Below the pieces are notes generated by a model. That model worked only from the letters and a program-made list of their open reading frames with translations. It ran no database searches and was not told the origin of the DNA. The position numbers and the translations under genes are program-made. From a virus, in IMG/VR virus record IMGVR_UViG_3300032294_002719, positions 1 through 32,423 of that record: DNA of 32,423 nt; one strand, 5' to 3'. This document shows, in pieces, positions 12,729-20,467 of this stretch (its first letter is position 1; each line of letters starts with the position of its first letter).

Positions 12729-13768
12729 GAAATCAAGCCGGAGAGATGAGGACAGGGTTCAAAATCGGGCAAAGACCAAGATGAAATAGATTTTGAGTTA
12801 GCCCATTCCCTGAGATATTTTTGAGTACGAGCGGGTTTTAGGGAAACAATAGCTCTAGGGGCATATGATTTGTTGATGAACCAAGGAAAAGCTTCAGATA
12901 GCAAATCTGAAATGTTATGTCCATCATAAAAAGAGGAACCCCAAGAGTCAGTTTCAAGATAAGAAGACCATTTGTTAAGATTAGGAGTCTTATAGAAAAA
13001 GGAAGTTTGGGAAACCTGATTCAAATGTACTTGCCAAGCGTCAATCAAAAAGGGGAGAGAATTACCCTGATTGAGATTGTGTGCAAAATGAGAAAATAAA
13101 CCTTCGAGAGGGCAAGGAAGATTAAATTTTGACTGAGAAAAAGAAATAACAGAGTTGAAACATTGAAGATAAAAAAGAGAAAGTGAAGACCAAAGAGATA
13201 AAGAATGGTCAAGATAGGCAGAACGAAAGAGAGAAAGTTCAGAGTTGAAAAGTTTCCAAAAGGGGGAATAAGAGAGCAAATCAAAAGACTGAGTAACCTG
13301 ATAACAAGAGTCGTATTGATTCAGAAAAAAGATAGAGTATTTAAGAGAATAGTCAAGTTGGGAGACTATTTTCTGGGATAAAGCCATTGGTTCAACCTTT
13401 AAAAAAGAGTTAGGAGAGGAATTGGGAGCCTTATCAGAAAAGGGAAGGTTTTTGAGACTGGTCAAAGTGCTACCCAAAGCGAGAAGAATAGCTTTATTAA
13501 GACCTTGAGCAGAAGTAGCGTTAGATTTGGGTGGATTGAAGAGAGGAAGAAGGGATTTTAAAAGATTGTAGATTTGGAGATGATGAGAGCAAGTATAACC
13601 AACGGGAAGGACATTGGTTAAGACAAAAAGTTCAAATTCTTTATGAACTTTAATGAAAGAGGATTTGTCGGTAATTTCCGATTGAATAGCAGAAAGGGAC
13701 AAATTATCAAAATCTCGCAACATAAAAGATTTAGCTGTGACTTTTTTACCAAAGCCTCTGTGACGCAT
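12701..13768 (-). CDS. Hypothetical protein, 355 aa, next to helicase
   Basis: ATG 13768 has a clear ribosome binding site (GGAGG) and follows the helicase stop by 14 bases, so both share a transcript. The product is unusually rich in Ser, Leu and Phe with few charges in the middle (repeated LSLF and SLW patterns) and no predicted signal peptide. It has a basic N-terminus (MRHRGFGKKVTAK). I do not recognise it. Position next to an SF3 helicase suggests a replication partner such as a primase, loader or initiator, but no catalytic motif is visible. Confidence 0.65.
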   Translation of the reverse strand: MRHRGFGKKVTAKSFMLRDFDNLSLSAIQSEITDKSSFIKVHKEFELFVLTNVLPVGYTCSHHLQIYNLLKSLLPLFNPPKSNATSAQGLNKAILLALGSTLTSLKNLPFSDKAPNSSPNSFLKVEPMALSQKIVSQLDYSLKYSIFFLNQYDSCYQVTQSFDLLSYSPFWKLFNSELSLFRSAYLDHSLSLWSSLSLFYLQCFNSVISFSQSKFNLPCPLEGLFSHFAHNLNQGNSLPFLIDAWQVHLNQVSQTSFFYKTPNLNKWSSYLETDSWGSSFYDGHNISDLLSEAFPWFINKSYAPRAIVSLKPARTQKYLREWANSKSISSWSLPDFEPCPHLSGLISCTFPSTVL

Positions 13769-13782
13769 AAAAACCTCCGTAC

Positions 13783-15750
13783 CTATCGAGATTGGACTTG
13801 TCTTTTAACCTTTTGAACTAATTCAAAGAGGTCTGGTTGTTTATAAAAAAGATGAGAAGTTAAGTCAACAAAAAAGGGATCATGAGCAGAAGCTAAGGAA
13901 TAAGATTCCATAATGATAGGTAAATCTTTACGAAGTTCAAACCCTTTAGAAGACGTAAAAAAGTTTAAACTAATTTCTACCATTTTAGCAGGAGGGTAAT
14001 AAAGATTTTCAGCCTCAAGACATTTCAAAATAGCTTGAGAGATACAAGTGCCGTTAACCTCTAAAAACACGGAATAGGGATGCCATTTAGGAGAGTTATT
14101 AGAGTGATAATCAGCCTCTAGAAAAGTGCGTAAGGGTTCAAATTCAGGGGAATAAAAAGCTTGATGAGCTTTTAAAAAGTGAATAAGAAAATTAACGTCA
14201 AAAACAGGAGGTGGTAAAGATGGTTTCTTTTCGACGTTGTAAGTGAAAAGAATGAGACAAAACCGCCAAAAGTAAACTAAAGCTTGAGTAGAATTAGTCA
14301 TAGTTTGGATTCGGAAATTGCGTTCTAAGTCTTCGACAGTCTTATAAAGAGAACAAGGCTTAGTCTTTTTCAAAGTAGGTGCTATAGAGCGCATAAGATA
14401 TTTATAAGTCTCTTCATCAATATCTGGAAATTTTTCAGGTTGAAAAACAGGAATTTCCTCAGTATAGCCCACAACAGACAAAAATTCTTGAACACAAAGG
14501 TAAATCAACCAATAAATGAGAGACTCATAAGAAACATTGTACTTATCAGCAATAAATTGCCAATGTCGATGAAGGTTAAAAGGGCAAGTTTCGTCAACCT
14601 GATAAGGTAAAGATTTGTCTTTACAAAGTTCAGCCTTAGTTTTAATTTCTAAGATTTTGATTCTGTCTTGAATACCAGAGTCAGCGTTATAGAAATCACG
14701 AAGATTGAAAGAATTGCTACTGGCAATAATTACGGTCTGGGATTGGGTGTTAACAGCACTTTCACCCTTATTTTCAGTTTTGAGAACATTGTTAGAAACA
14801 ATCTGTTTAATTTTGCCAGAAGAAATAATACGACGTTGGGTTTCTTTGGTTAAGTCATCGATAAACGTAAAATGACTGCTGGCAATTTCAGCCCAACCAA
14901 AACGACCGCTAGACTCAGAAATGGTAGTAGTTTCAAAGCCTAAAGATTGAATAGCTTCAGATATAGCGTCTAAAAAGGTTGATTTGCCTAAACGAGGTTC
15001 GCCAGTAATTATACCCATATAACGGGCTTTATGTTCAACGACAATACCCTCAACGGATTTTGTACCTCCACGCCCCACAAAAATCCGCCCAATGATGAAC
15101 TGAAGCATTTTAGATTCAGCAGAGGGAAAAAGGTATAAAAGGTCGTCAATAGAAATGGAATCAAAACGTGAGTCAAACCAAGACTTTTGGGGGACAACAT
15201 ATAAACCACCATCGCCGCCTGTAAGACTGATTAAGTTATCAGACTTTTGACGGGAATTAAACTTTTCAGCATCAAGAAACAGGGACGCAAGATTAAAAAT
15301 GGCTTTTCGTTTATCACCACCTAACTCTACCATGGGTTTCCAAAAATCACCAACTGATTTACCACATTGAGAACGAATAGCACAATAAGCGTTAGACAAT
15401 AAAGGTAAATCATCACCAAGGCTAATTCTTTTACGCCATTTGAAATTTTTTGGTGGGTTAACATCAGTAATTGTTTTACCATCTTTAGAAATCAGGGTGA
15501 AAGGCGTATCGACGTAAACCCTGTGTCCAACACAGTCAGGGTTAGAATGAGGAATGAAAGTATAGCCTAAAGAACTTAATACCCGAATACCCTCTACATA
15601 TTTATCATAGTCACTAAGATAGTTATCCCCTAAATCTTCTGTATCTTCTACATCTTCTTCATCTTCTTCATCTTTTAAGCGATTTTGGCTATTATACTCT
15701 GGGTGGTTAAATTTGTCCACTTTGTTAGATGATGCTTTTTTTCTGGGCAT
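13783..15750 (-). CDS. SF3-type phage replicative helicase (primase-helicase C-terminal type)
   Basis: 655 aa. Walker A GEPRLGKST (250-258), Walker B FTFIDD (294-299), SF3 motif C ending IIASSN (341-346), and a likely arginine finger in QDRIK (361-365). This is the pattern of D5/DUF5906-type phage helicases, which unwind DNA as rings at the fork. The N-terminal half lacks an evident archaeo-eukaryotic primase motif; it carries a very acidic tract (DEEDEEDVEDTED, about 27-39). Start chosen for the AAGGAG eight bases upstream. Own promoter at 15783-15811; the 355-aa gene follows in the same transcript. Confidence 0.85.
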   Translation of the reverse strand: MPRKKASSNKVDKFNHPEYNSQNRLKDEEDEEDVEDTEDLGDNYLSDYDKYVEGIRVLSSLGYTFIPHSNPDCVGHRVYVDTPFTLISKDGKTITDVNPPKNFKWRKRISLGDDLPLLSNAYCAIRSQCGKSVGDFWKPMVELGGDKRKAIFNLASLFLDAEKFNSRQKSDNLISLTGGDGGLYVVPQKSWFDSRFDSISIDDLLYLFPSAESKMLQFIIGRIFVGRGGTKSVEGIVVEHKARYMGIITGEPRLGKSTFLDAISEAIQSLGFETTTISESSGRFGWAEIASSHFTFIDDLTKETQRRIISSGKIKQIVSNNVLKTENKGESAVNTQSQTVIIASSNSFNLRDFYNADSGIQDRIKILEIKTKAELCKDKSLPYQVDETCPFNLHRHWQFIADKYNVSYESLIYWLIYLCVQEFLSVVGYTEEIPVFQPEKFPDIDEETYKYLMRSIAPTLKKTKPCSLYKTVEDLERNFRIQTMTNSTQALVYFWRFCLILFTYNVEKKPSLPPPVFDVNFLIHFLKAHQAFYSPEFEPLRTFLEADYHSNNSPKWHPYSVFLEVNGTCISQAILKCLEAENLYYPPAKMVEISLNFFTSSKGFELRKDLPIIMESYSLASAHDPFFVDLTSHLFYKQPDLFELVQKVKRQVQSR

Positions 15751-15782
15751 GGTAACAAACTCCTTAACTAGATATGTTACCC

Positions 15783-15811
15783 ATAGTAGGACATAGCAGT
15801 AATTTTGTCAA
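15783..15811 (-). promoter_or_regulatory. Promoter of the helicase operon
   Basis: TTGACA (15811-15806), 17 bases, TACTAT (15788-15783), just after the endolysin stop. Confidence 0.7.
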
Positions 15812-15812
15812 C

Positions 15813-16646
15813 TTATTTAAATTTTTGATAAGCATTTGCTAAACGAACGTCATAGGGGGGTTTATGCAAATGGTAACTAGACCCATTATAGGAATAAGCA
15901 AACCCTTTCCAATCTTTATTTCTTAAAGTTTTAACTAATGAGTTTTTGATTAGAAATTGGCCAAAAGCTTTTAATTGCTCTTTAGGGCTGAACATAGCTT
16001 CATAAAAATCTTGTACGTTTTTAAATCCAACAAGTGCATGATTAAAGCCCATAATCTGAAAAGCCCCATAAGAAGCAGATTTCAAAGCGGCTGTTTCATT
16101 TAAATCTTTAGCAATATCTAATCTGGAATATTCTTTTTCAGAAGTAGATAAATTTAGACTTGGATTGTATTTTTTGCTGGAAATCTTAGGATAATCTTTA
16201 TCGTATAAATTATTAGTTAGGCTACTAAATATATGAGATTCAAAGCGAATAATAGGTTTCCCATCTTTTTGTACCCAAGAACCAGAAGATTCTACGTCTA
16301 TAACTGCTTTAATGGTTGCTAATTCAACGACTAAAGATTGGGATAATGCTAAAATGTCAGCTTCTGTGATTGGGCTAACATCCAATTCAGTTTCAGTATC
16401 TTTTTCGGGATTGTAACTTGTTAATTTGCTTATAAAAGTTTTACCAATTAATTTTTTATCAAAATTATTAAGGTTTAATAATTTAGCGACAGACTCAATA
16501 GCATTCTCAGTGCCTTGACCCCAAACTCCGTCAATTTTTAAATGATAAAATCCTTTTTCTTTGAGTAAAGTTTGCAATTCTGCAAGGATTTCAGAATTTG
16601 ATTTTAGTTGATTAAAAGTAAGCGGCTTGCTAATTTCAGATAGCAT
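15813..16646 (-). CDS. Endolysin: peptidoglycan-binding domain plus N-acetylmuramidase
   Basis: 277 aa. Residues about 15-75 form a peptidoglycan-binding type 1 domain (LLKEKGFYHLKIDGVWGQGTENAI). The rest is an N-acetylmuramidase (DUF3380-like): VIDVESSGS with likely catalytic Glu119, RFESHIF, ASYGAFQIMGFNH, and a C-terminal WKGFAYSYNG. It would cleave the glycan chains of the host wall at lysis. No signal peptide or membrane segment, so it needs a holin, and none is recognised here. The ATG directly follows a terminator-like hairpin and has no ribosome binding site. It lies among replication genes, unlike the usual late-gene placement. Confidence 0.88.
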   Translation of the reverse strand: MLSEISKPLTFNQLKSNSEILAELQTLLKEKGFYHLKIDGVWGQGTENAIESVAKLLNLNNFDKKLIGKTFISKLTSYNPEKDTETELDVSPITEADILALSQSLVVELATIKAVIDVESSGSWVQKDGKPIIRFESHIFSSLTNNLYDKDYPKISSKKYNPSLNLSTSEKEYSRLDIAKDLNETAALKSASYGAFQIMGFNHALVGFKNVQDFYEAMFSPKEQLKAFGQFLIKNSLVKTLRNKDWKGFAYSYNGSSYHLHKPPYDVRLANAYQKFK

Positions 16647-16676
16647 TTAAAAACCCCAAGATATACTAATCTTGGG
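16647..16676 (-). promoter_or_regulatory. Hairpin with T-run fused to the endolysin start codon
   Basis: Minus strand stem CCCAAGAT/ATCTTGGG, loop TAGTAT, then GTTTTTAA and ATG. It has the form of an intrinsic terminator whose T-run ends at the start codon. The portal gene has the same arrangement at 24899-24928. Confidence 0.65.
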
Positions 16677-16704
16677 TTTGAGCGTTATAAGCATGAAACT
16701 ATCC

Positions 16705-16926
16705 CTACTCGTCAATAAATTTGTCGTAGGTGTCAAATATATCTTTTAGAAGCAAGTTTAGATGGTTAACTGCGTCTAATAGAGTGGGGCGAGAAGCCAA
16801 ATGATAATAGTTACAGTCTATAACTTTTTGAATGCGACGACGAGTATCGAAGATTTTTCGGGTCAATAAAATACACTCATTTTCAAGTTCTCCATCGTAT
16901 TGAGAAAAATCAAAGTTATTAGGCAT
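16705..16926 (-). CDS. Hypothetical protein, 73 aa
   Basis: Begins MPNNFDFSQYDGELENECIL, mainly helical (LLTRKIFDTRRRIQKVID and a second helix near the end), acidic at both ends. No family recognised. It lies between the SSB-like gene and the endolysin hairpin, so it probably shares the SSB-like gene's transcript. Confidence 0.6.
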   Translation of the reverse strand: MPNNFDFSQYDGELENECILLTRKIFDTRRRIQKVIDCNYYHLASRPTLLDAVNHLNLLLKDIFDTYDKFIDE

Positions 16927-17001
16927 AGAAAAAACAAGGTGGGTAAGGGTTTAAAGGGGGAACAAAGAGGGGCAGAGACTAAATCTACCCCTAGACTAGC
17001 A

Positions 17002-17979
17002 CTACCAGTCTAAATTAAAACCATCATCATTGGGATAGTTTTCCACAGGAATTAAAAGAGCGGCATTTACTTTCATGTTGCCATTAGCCATTTTTTTCTT
17101 GTCAACAATTCGCAGAGTACAGGGTTTGTCAGGAGAAATGGTGGGGTTTCCACGCAAGGTAGTAGCTAAAGCTTTGTTACTCATGACACGAATACCAGAG
17201 TCTAACGAAAGTATGTAAAAACCTCCATTTTCCGACTCTTTAAATTCATAACCAATTACGGTATGAACAGAATTTTCTTCCATATCACGGAGAGGAATAC
17301 CAGTACCACCACCGGTAGGGGGTTCGCATAGAAAAGCACCTAAGTTGTTTTCGGTGTTTTTGAGATACTTTAAAAACGCCCGTTTAAAAGATGCTTCTTG
17401 AGCTTTCCGCTTCTCTAGGTCAGATTCAGAGTAACGAACACTGAATTTTACAGTAAGACCTTCAGGAAACTGTTCTGTTTCTGGCAAGGTAATCTCAATG
17501 TCACCGTTGTCTAAAGCAATATCGCTACCTTCTATAGCTTTAAAAGCTAATAAAGGAACAAAAAGTTTAGCTCCCATACGGACAGCGACATTCCGCCCTT
17601 TGAGCAATAAATCTTCATAAGCTTTGATGGCTTCAGGAGTTTTTGCTTTGGTTTTGTCTTCGTCTGAAACAGGGGTGCTATCAATTTCAAATAAGCTAGG
17701 ATTTGCTTTAGCGTAGGCAGACTCACGAAGCTTATCGTTGGATACGAGGTAAACAGTAGGGCTGTATAAGCGTTTTAAGTTCCCGTTCTCTGCTTGTACG
17801 GTTAATACTGATTCGTTATCGGTGAAGGTCTCTCCAACGGACTCGAAAATGTATTTAAATTGGGACTTAAGAAGAGTTCCGATTGACGAGTTTGGAATGT
17901 TGATGTAGGATTTATCCCAATTTTTCGAGGAAAGAACGGATTCAAGTTTATCATAAGAGACGACAGAGTTGTAGGACAT
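17002..17979 (-). CDS. Possible single-stranded DNA-binding protein
   Basis: 325 aa from ATG 17979 (MSYNSVVSYDKL). The frame is open to a GTG at 18057, but those 26 codons are leader-like. The body is mixed beta-rich, with no motif I can name. The C-terminus is acidic and ends in aromatic/hydrophobic residues (YPNDDGFNLDW), the form of the tip by which phage and bacterial SSBs bind partners. It sits between a FEN-type exonuclease and the helicase genes. The SSB call is inference from this tail and the context; a recombination-mediator or structural protein is also possible. Confidence 0.5.
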   Translation of the reverse strand: MSYNSVVSYDKLESVLSSKNWDKSYINIPNSSIGTLLKSQFKYIFESVGETFTDNESVLTVQAENGNLKRLYSPTVYLVSNDKLRESAYAKANPSLFEIDSTPVSDEDKTKAKTPEAIKAYEDLLLKGRNVAVRMGAKLFVPLLAFKAIEGSDIALDNGDIEITLPETEQFPEGLTVKFSVRYSESDLEKRKAQEASFKRAFLKYLKNTENNLGAFLCEPPTGGGTGIPLRDMEENSVHTVIGYEFKESENGGFYILSLDSGIRVMSNKALATTLRGNPTISPDKPCTLRIVDKKKMANGNMKVNAALLIPVENYPNDDGFNLDW

Positions 17980-18123
17980 AATTAGTAGGTTTTGAGAGAG
18001 TTTGGTTGATTTTGAGGTCTGATTTTTTATTTTTGCTAGAATCAGCAAAACTAGCACCTTAGACGTGAGCGGGGTAAAGGCACTGTGTTTAAGCTAGAAC
18101 CGAGTCGCTTTGTCTATATTTAT

Positions 18124-18151
18124 ATAATAGCTGGTTTTTCATAGTTGTCAA
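18124..18151 (-). promoter_or_regulatory. Promoter of the SSB-like gene
   Basis: TTGACA (18151-18146), 16 bases, TATTAT (18129-18124). The bases following it (AAAGCGA) resemble those after P1 in the repeated modules. Confidence 0.6.
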
Positions 18152-18168
18152 CCCCTTTTTCAAATATT

Positions 18169-19074
18169 TTACAAAAAGTCTGGAACAAAGTCGTAGTACC
18201 CCCAGAATGGTACACGGTGTCCAGCATTGACAAACCATTGATGAGCTTTTTTCATATGCTTTACACTTGAGTTAGGTGTCCCAGCATTTGCTACTTGGAC
18301 TATTTGGGTTTTAAATTTTAGGATATTGAGCAAATCGTATTGAGGTGGTGGATTTAACAGATTAATCACCTCTAGAGGGCTACCTTTTGTCAAATTGTCA
18401 GATTTATCACCTTTTTCAGCCTTAATATCCCATACTTGGGTAGGGTTAGCAATTTGGGTTTTTTCCCTTTTGAGTGTGTGAGCGATTACTCCTTCCACAT
18501 TTCTAAAACGAGGTGTCCATTTATCCATGCTGACCCATTGAACAGTGGTATCCACCCATGGTTCCTTAATTGCCTCGTCTAAGGAAAAATTCGCATTGAG
18601 ACAACCATCCTTGACTAACCCCATCCAATCCGAGTCAATAGTGTGAAGAAAGATTAAACGTTTAGGACTTGTGCGGACAAGTGCCGAAGCTATATCATCT
18701 GCTTCAAATCTTTCAAATTTAAGGTAATGCAAGGGGGAGTTAGGTGCGTGAATGTAGTCAATACCAGCTTGATTGACATCATACCATTCATCTGTTTTAG
18801 TGGGTCTTCCTCCTTTATATTCGGGAAATCCTCGTTCTCTTAAATAATCGTTTCTCCAATAGGGTGAACTGTCGTCGACAACCACAACAGTATGTGGAAA
18901 ATAGGGTAATCCTGTATAGCCCCTGTTTAATTTTAAAGCCCATGCCGCTTTTAACCATGATTTCACAGTCTCAGGGGGGCAGTTTGCTTTGATAAATTGA
19001 TATTCAGAATAAATTTGATATACAGCAACTCGAAAATCTACCACCATTAAAGGGGCATTTGAAACGTCAGACAT
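18169..19074 (-). CDS. 5'-3' exonuclease / RNase H (FEN/PIN fold)
   Basis: 301 aa. Metal-binding acids of the FEN family appear in order: Asp13 (MVVDFR), Asp67/68 (VVVVDDSSPYWR), a basic patch YKGGRP (86-91), EADD (124-127), TIDSDW (145-150) and GDKSDN (222-227), the last part of the usual helix-hairpin-helix region. This fits phage T4 RNase H / T5-type 5' nucleases that remove RNA primers. It follows a terminator at 19117-19143 and precedes the SSB-like gene. Confidence 0.85.
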   Translation of the reverse strand: MSDVSNAPLMVVDFRVAVYQIYSEYQFIKANCPPETVKSWLKAAWALKLNRGYTGLPYFPHTVVVVDDSSPYWRNDYLRERGFPEYKGGRPTKTDEWYDVNQAGIDYIHAPNSPLHYLKFERFEADDIASALVRTSPKRLIFLHTIDSDWMGLVKDGCLNANFSLDEAIKEPWVDTTVQWVSMDKWTPRFRNVEGVIAHTLKREKTQIANPTQVWDIKAEKGDKSDNLTKGSPLEVINLLNPPPQYDLLNILKFKTQIVQVANAGTPNSSVKHMKKAHQWFVNAGHRVPFWGYYDFVPDFL

Positions 19075-19116
19075 AATTAAAGACCGGTAAAGTTATTTAA
19101 TATATGTCTGAGGGAG

Positions 19117-19143
19117 AAAAAAAATCACCAGTTCATTGGTGAT
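19117..19143 (-). terminator. Terminator between the P-loop-like and exonuclease genes
   Basis: Stem ATCACCA/TGGTGAT, loop ATGAAC, then eight T on the minus strand. Confidence 0.8.
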
Positions 19144-19182
19144 TTAACGCTAATTCAGTGGCTTAGAAGTTTGCCGTCCTCA

Positions 19183-19758
19183 CTAAAAACGGTAGTCACT
19201 GTACAAGCTTTCAAATTGTCCTGAGTTTTGCTTAATTGTTTTTCTCAGGGAATCTCTATGCAGAAAGACAATCAATCCTAGATTAGATTGCTTAATTTCT
19301 GTTAATTTGTTCGGCAAATTATCGATTAATGCTTTTAAAGCTGTTTGTTGAAAGTTATCATGGGCTAAATCAGGAAAAATATTTTCTAGTCCATCAATTA
19401 AAATTATAATCTTCGAGTTTTTTTGTTTAAGGTATTCTTCCAGTTTATTTAGTTGATAATTTTCCTGATTATATCCTAAAACTCTCGAAAATTCTTTAAC
19501 CCAAAATTTTGCCCAATCAACCTCGTTCCAATCTTGATTAGATAGTGACTGCGTTATTCTGTCTTTTAAGTCCGATAAGGAAAAATTGACAATTTTAATT
19601 GAGTGTAGGTGAGATGACTGAATAAAACTAAAGGTGTATTCCGCGACATCCGCACCAATTGAGATTACCACAGGTAGTTTATCTTGAAAATTACTAGCCA
19701 TGTTTTTTAATGGCTCCCTGGGTAGAGTAGCGAATTTTGTTGATTGTCGATTTGACAT
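19183..19758 (-). CDS. P-loop-like ATPase fragment without Walker A
   Basis: 191 aa. A Walker B-like strand KIIILIDGLENIF (116-128) is followed by LIVFLHRDSLRKTI and QNSGQFESLYSDYRF, a pattern found in STAND/AAA-type ATPases, where it is usually followed by Leu-x-Trp and a C-terminal part. Here two stops (TAG TGA) come at once after YRF. No GxxxxGK loop is seen at the N-terminus. It is therefore likely a shortened or degenerate ATPase. It is driven by module copy 4, like the truncated ATPase at 7515-8252. Confidence 0.5.
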   Translation of the reverse strand: MSNRQSTKFATLPREPLKNMASNFQDKLPVVISIGADVAEYTFSFIQSSHLHSIKIVNFSLSDLKDRITQSLSNQDWNEVDWAKFWVKEFSRVLGYNQENYQLNKLEEYLKQKNSKIIILIDGLENIFPDLAHDNFQQTALKALIDNLPNKLTEIKQSNLGLIVFLHRDSLRKTIKQNSGQFESLYSDYRF

Positions 19759-19804
19759 AAAATAGGAAGATTACAGGCTCAAGTACACATTTAACGCTTA
19801 ATAG

Positions 19805-19911
19805 CTAATATAGCAGATGTGGTTGAAAGATGTAACTGGTTTAATATTAATAAATCTTATACGACATATAAGAAAAACTTATAGTGTGGGTCAAAAAAAA
19901 AGCCCTCTAAT
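19805..19911 (-). repeat. Regulatory module, copy 4 (partial, diverged)
   Basis: Terminator and P1 parts align with the three copies at 8281-10650, with more substitutions. It lies 9 kb from the other copies. Confidence 0.7.
19807..19835 (-). promoter_or_regulatory. Promoter P1, module copy 4
   Basis: TTACAT (19835-19830), 17 bases, TATATT (19812-19807). It drives the P-loop-like gene. Confidence 0.5.
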
Positions 19912-19937
19912 TTGGTAGAGGGTCAAATAGAGGGCTT
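19893..19937 (-). terminator. Strong terminator after the packaging/virion block
   Basis: Stem AAGCCCTCT/AGAGGGCTT extended by ATTTG/CAAAT, then about eight T on the minus strand. Confidence 0.82.
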
Positions 19938-20032
19938 AAGTAATAAGGAGTTACTATTTTAGTATAAACGATTAGTTTAAATTTGTCAACAACTTTTTTT
20001 CTGATTAGGACACACTGGAGAAGTTAAGGCTT

Positions 20033-20467
20033 TTAAGGGTCTTTTGAGTTTACCTGTCTAAAAAATATTTTGTCCTGAAGGTTAATCCAAAAATAATAAT
20101 TAGCATATAAAATATCAGGATGAATAAAAGGAATTTTGTAATAATCAAATAATTCAAATTGGTCATCTTTCAAACCAATAACTAAGCCGTTATAGACATC
20201 CCATTCGTAGACAGAATCAGGAGTGGCGTTAGGATTTTCAGAAGGGCGTATAGAGAGCAAATCAGTATCTTTAATCAAAATCCACTTATCAGGATTAAGA
20301 ATATCTTTAGCAGAACCACCACCAAAAGCATACCCAAAAAAGGAATAATTTTTATTGTCGGAGTATTCATTCACATTAAGCCAAAAATCTTCAGAAAGAT
20401 TATTCACAGCCAACATTAATGAGGCATTATAAGAGGAGTAGATTGTTAAATCGATATTGTTATTCAT
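20033..20467 (-). CDS. Hypothetical protein, 144 aa, coupled to the 845-aa gene
   Basis: Its ATG overlaps the preceding TGA (ATGA). The product is acidic, rich in Tyr, Phe, Asn and Asp (NPDKWILIKDTDLLSI, YEWDVYNGLVIG), and without membrane segment. Size, acidity and coupling to a very large gene are typical of immunity or chaperone proteins. SMI1/KNR4-like immunity proteins have similar composition, but I cannot assign one. A strong terminator follows. Confidence 0.6.
   Translation of the reverse strand: MNNNIDLTIYSSYNASLMLAVNNLSEDFWLNVNEYSDNKNYSFFGYAFGGGSAKDILNPDKWILIKDTDLLSIRPSENPNATPDSVYEWDVYNGLVIGLKDDQFELFDYYKIPFIHPDILYANYYFWINLQDKIFFRQVNSKDP

Noticed and set aside
12432-13284. Several antisense frames opposite the RNA ligase and 355-aa genes
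   Set aside because: They are shadows of long, well-supported minus-strand genes.
17980-18057. GTG-started N-terminal extension of the SSB-like protein
   Set aside because: The 26 codons are leader-like, include a hairpin sequence, and lack a ribosome binding site; the internal ATG is preferred.
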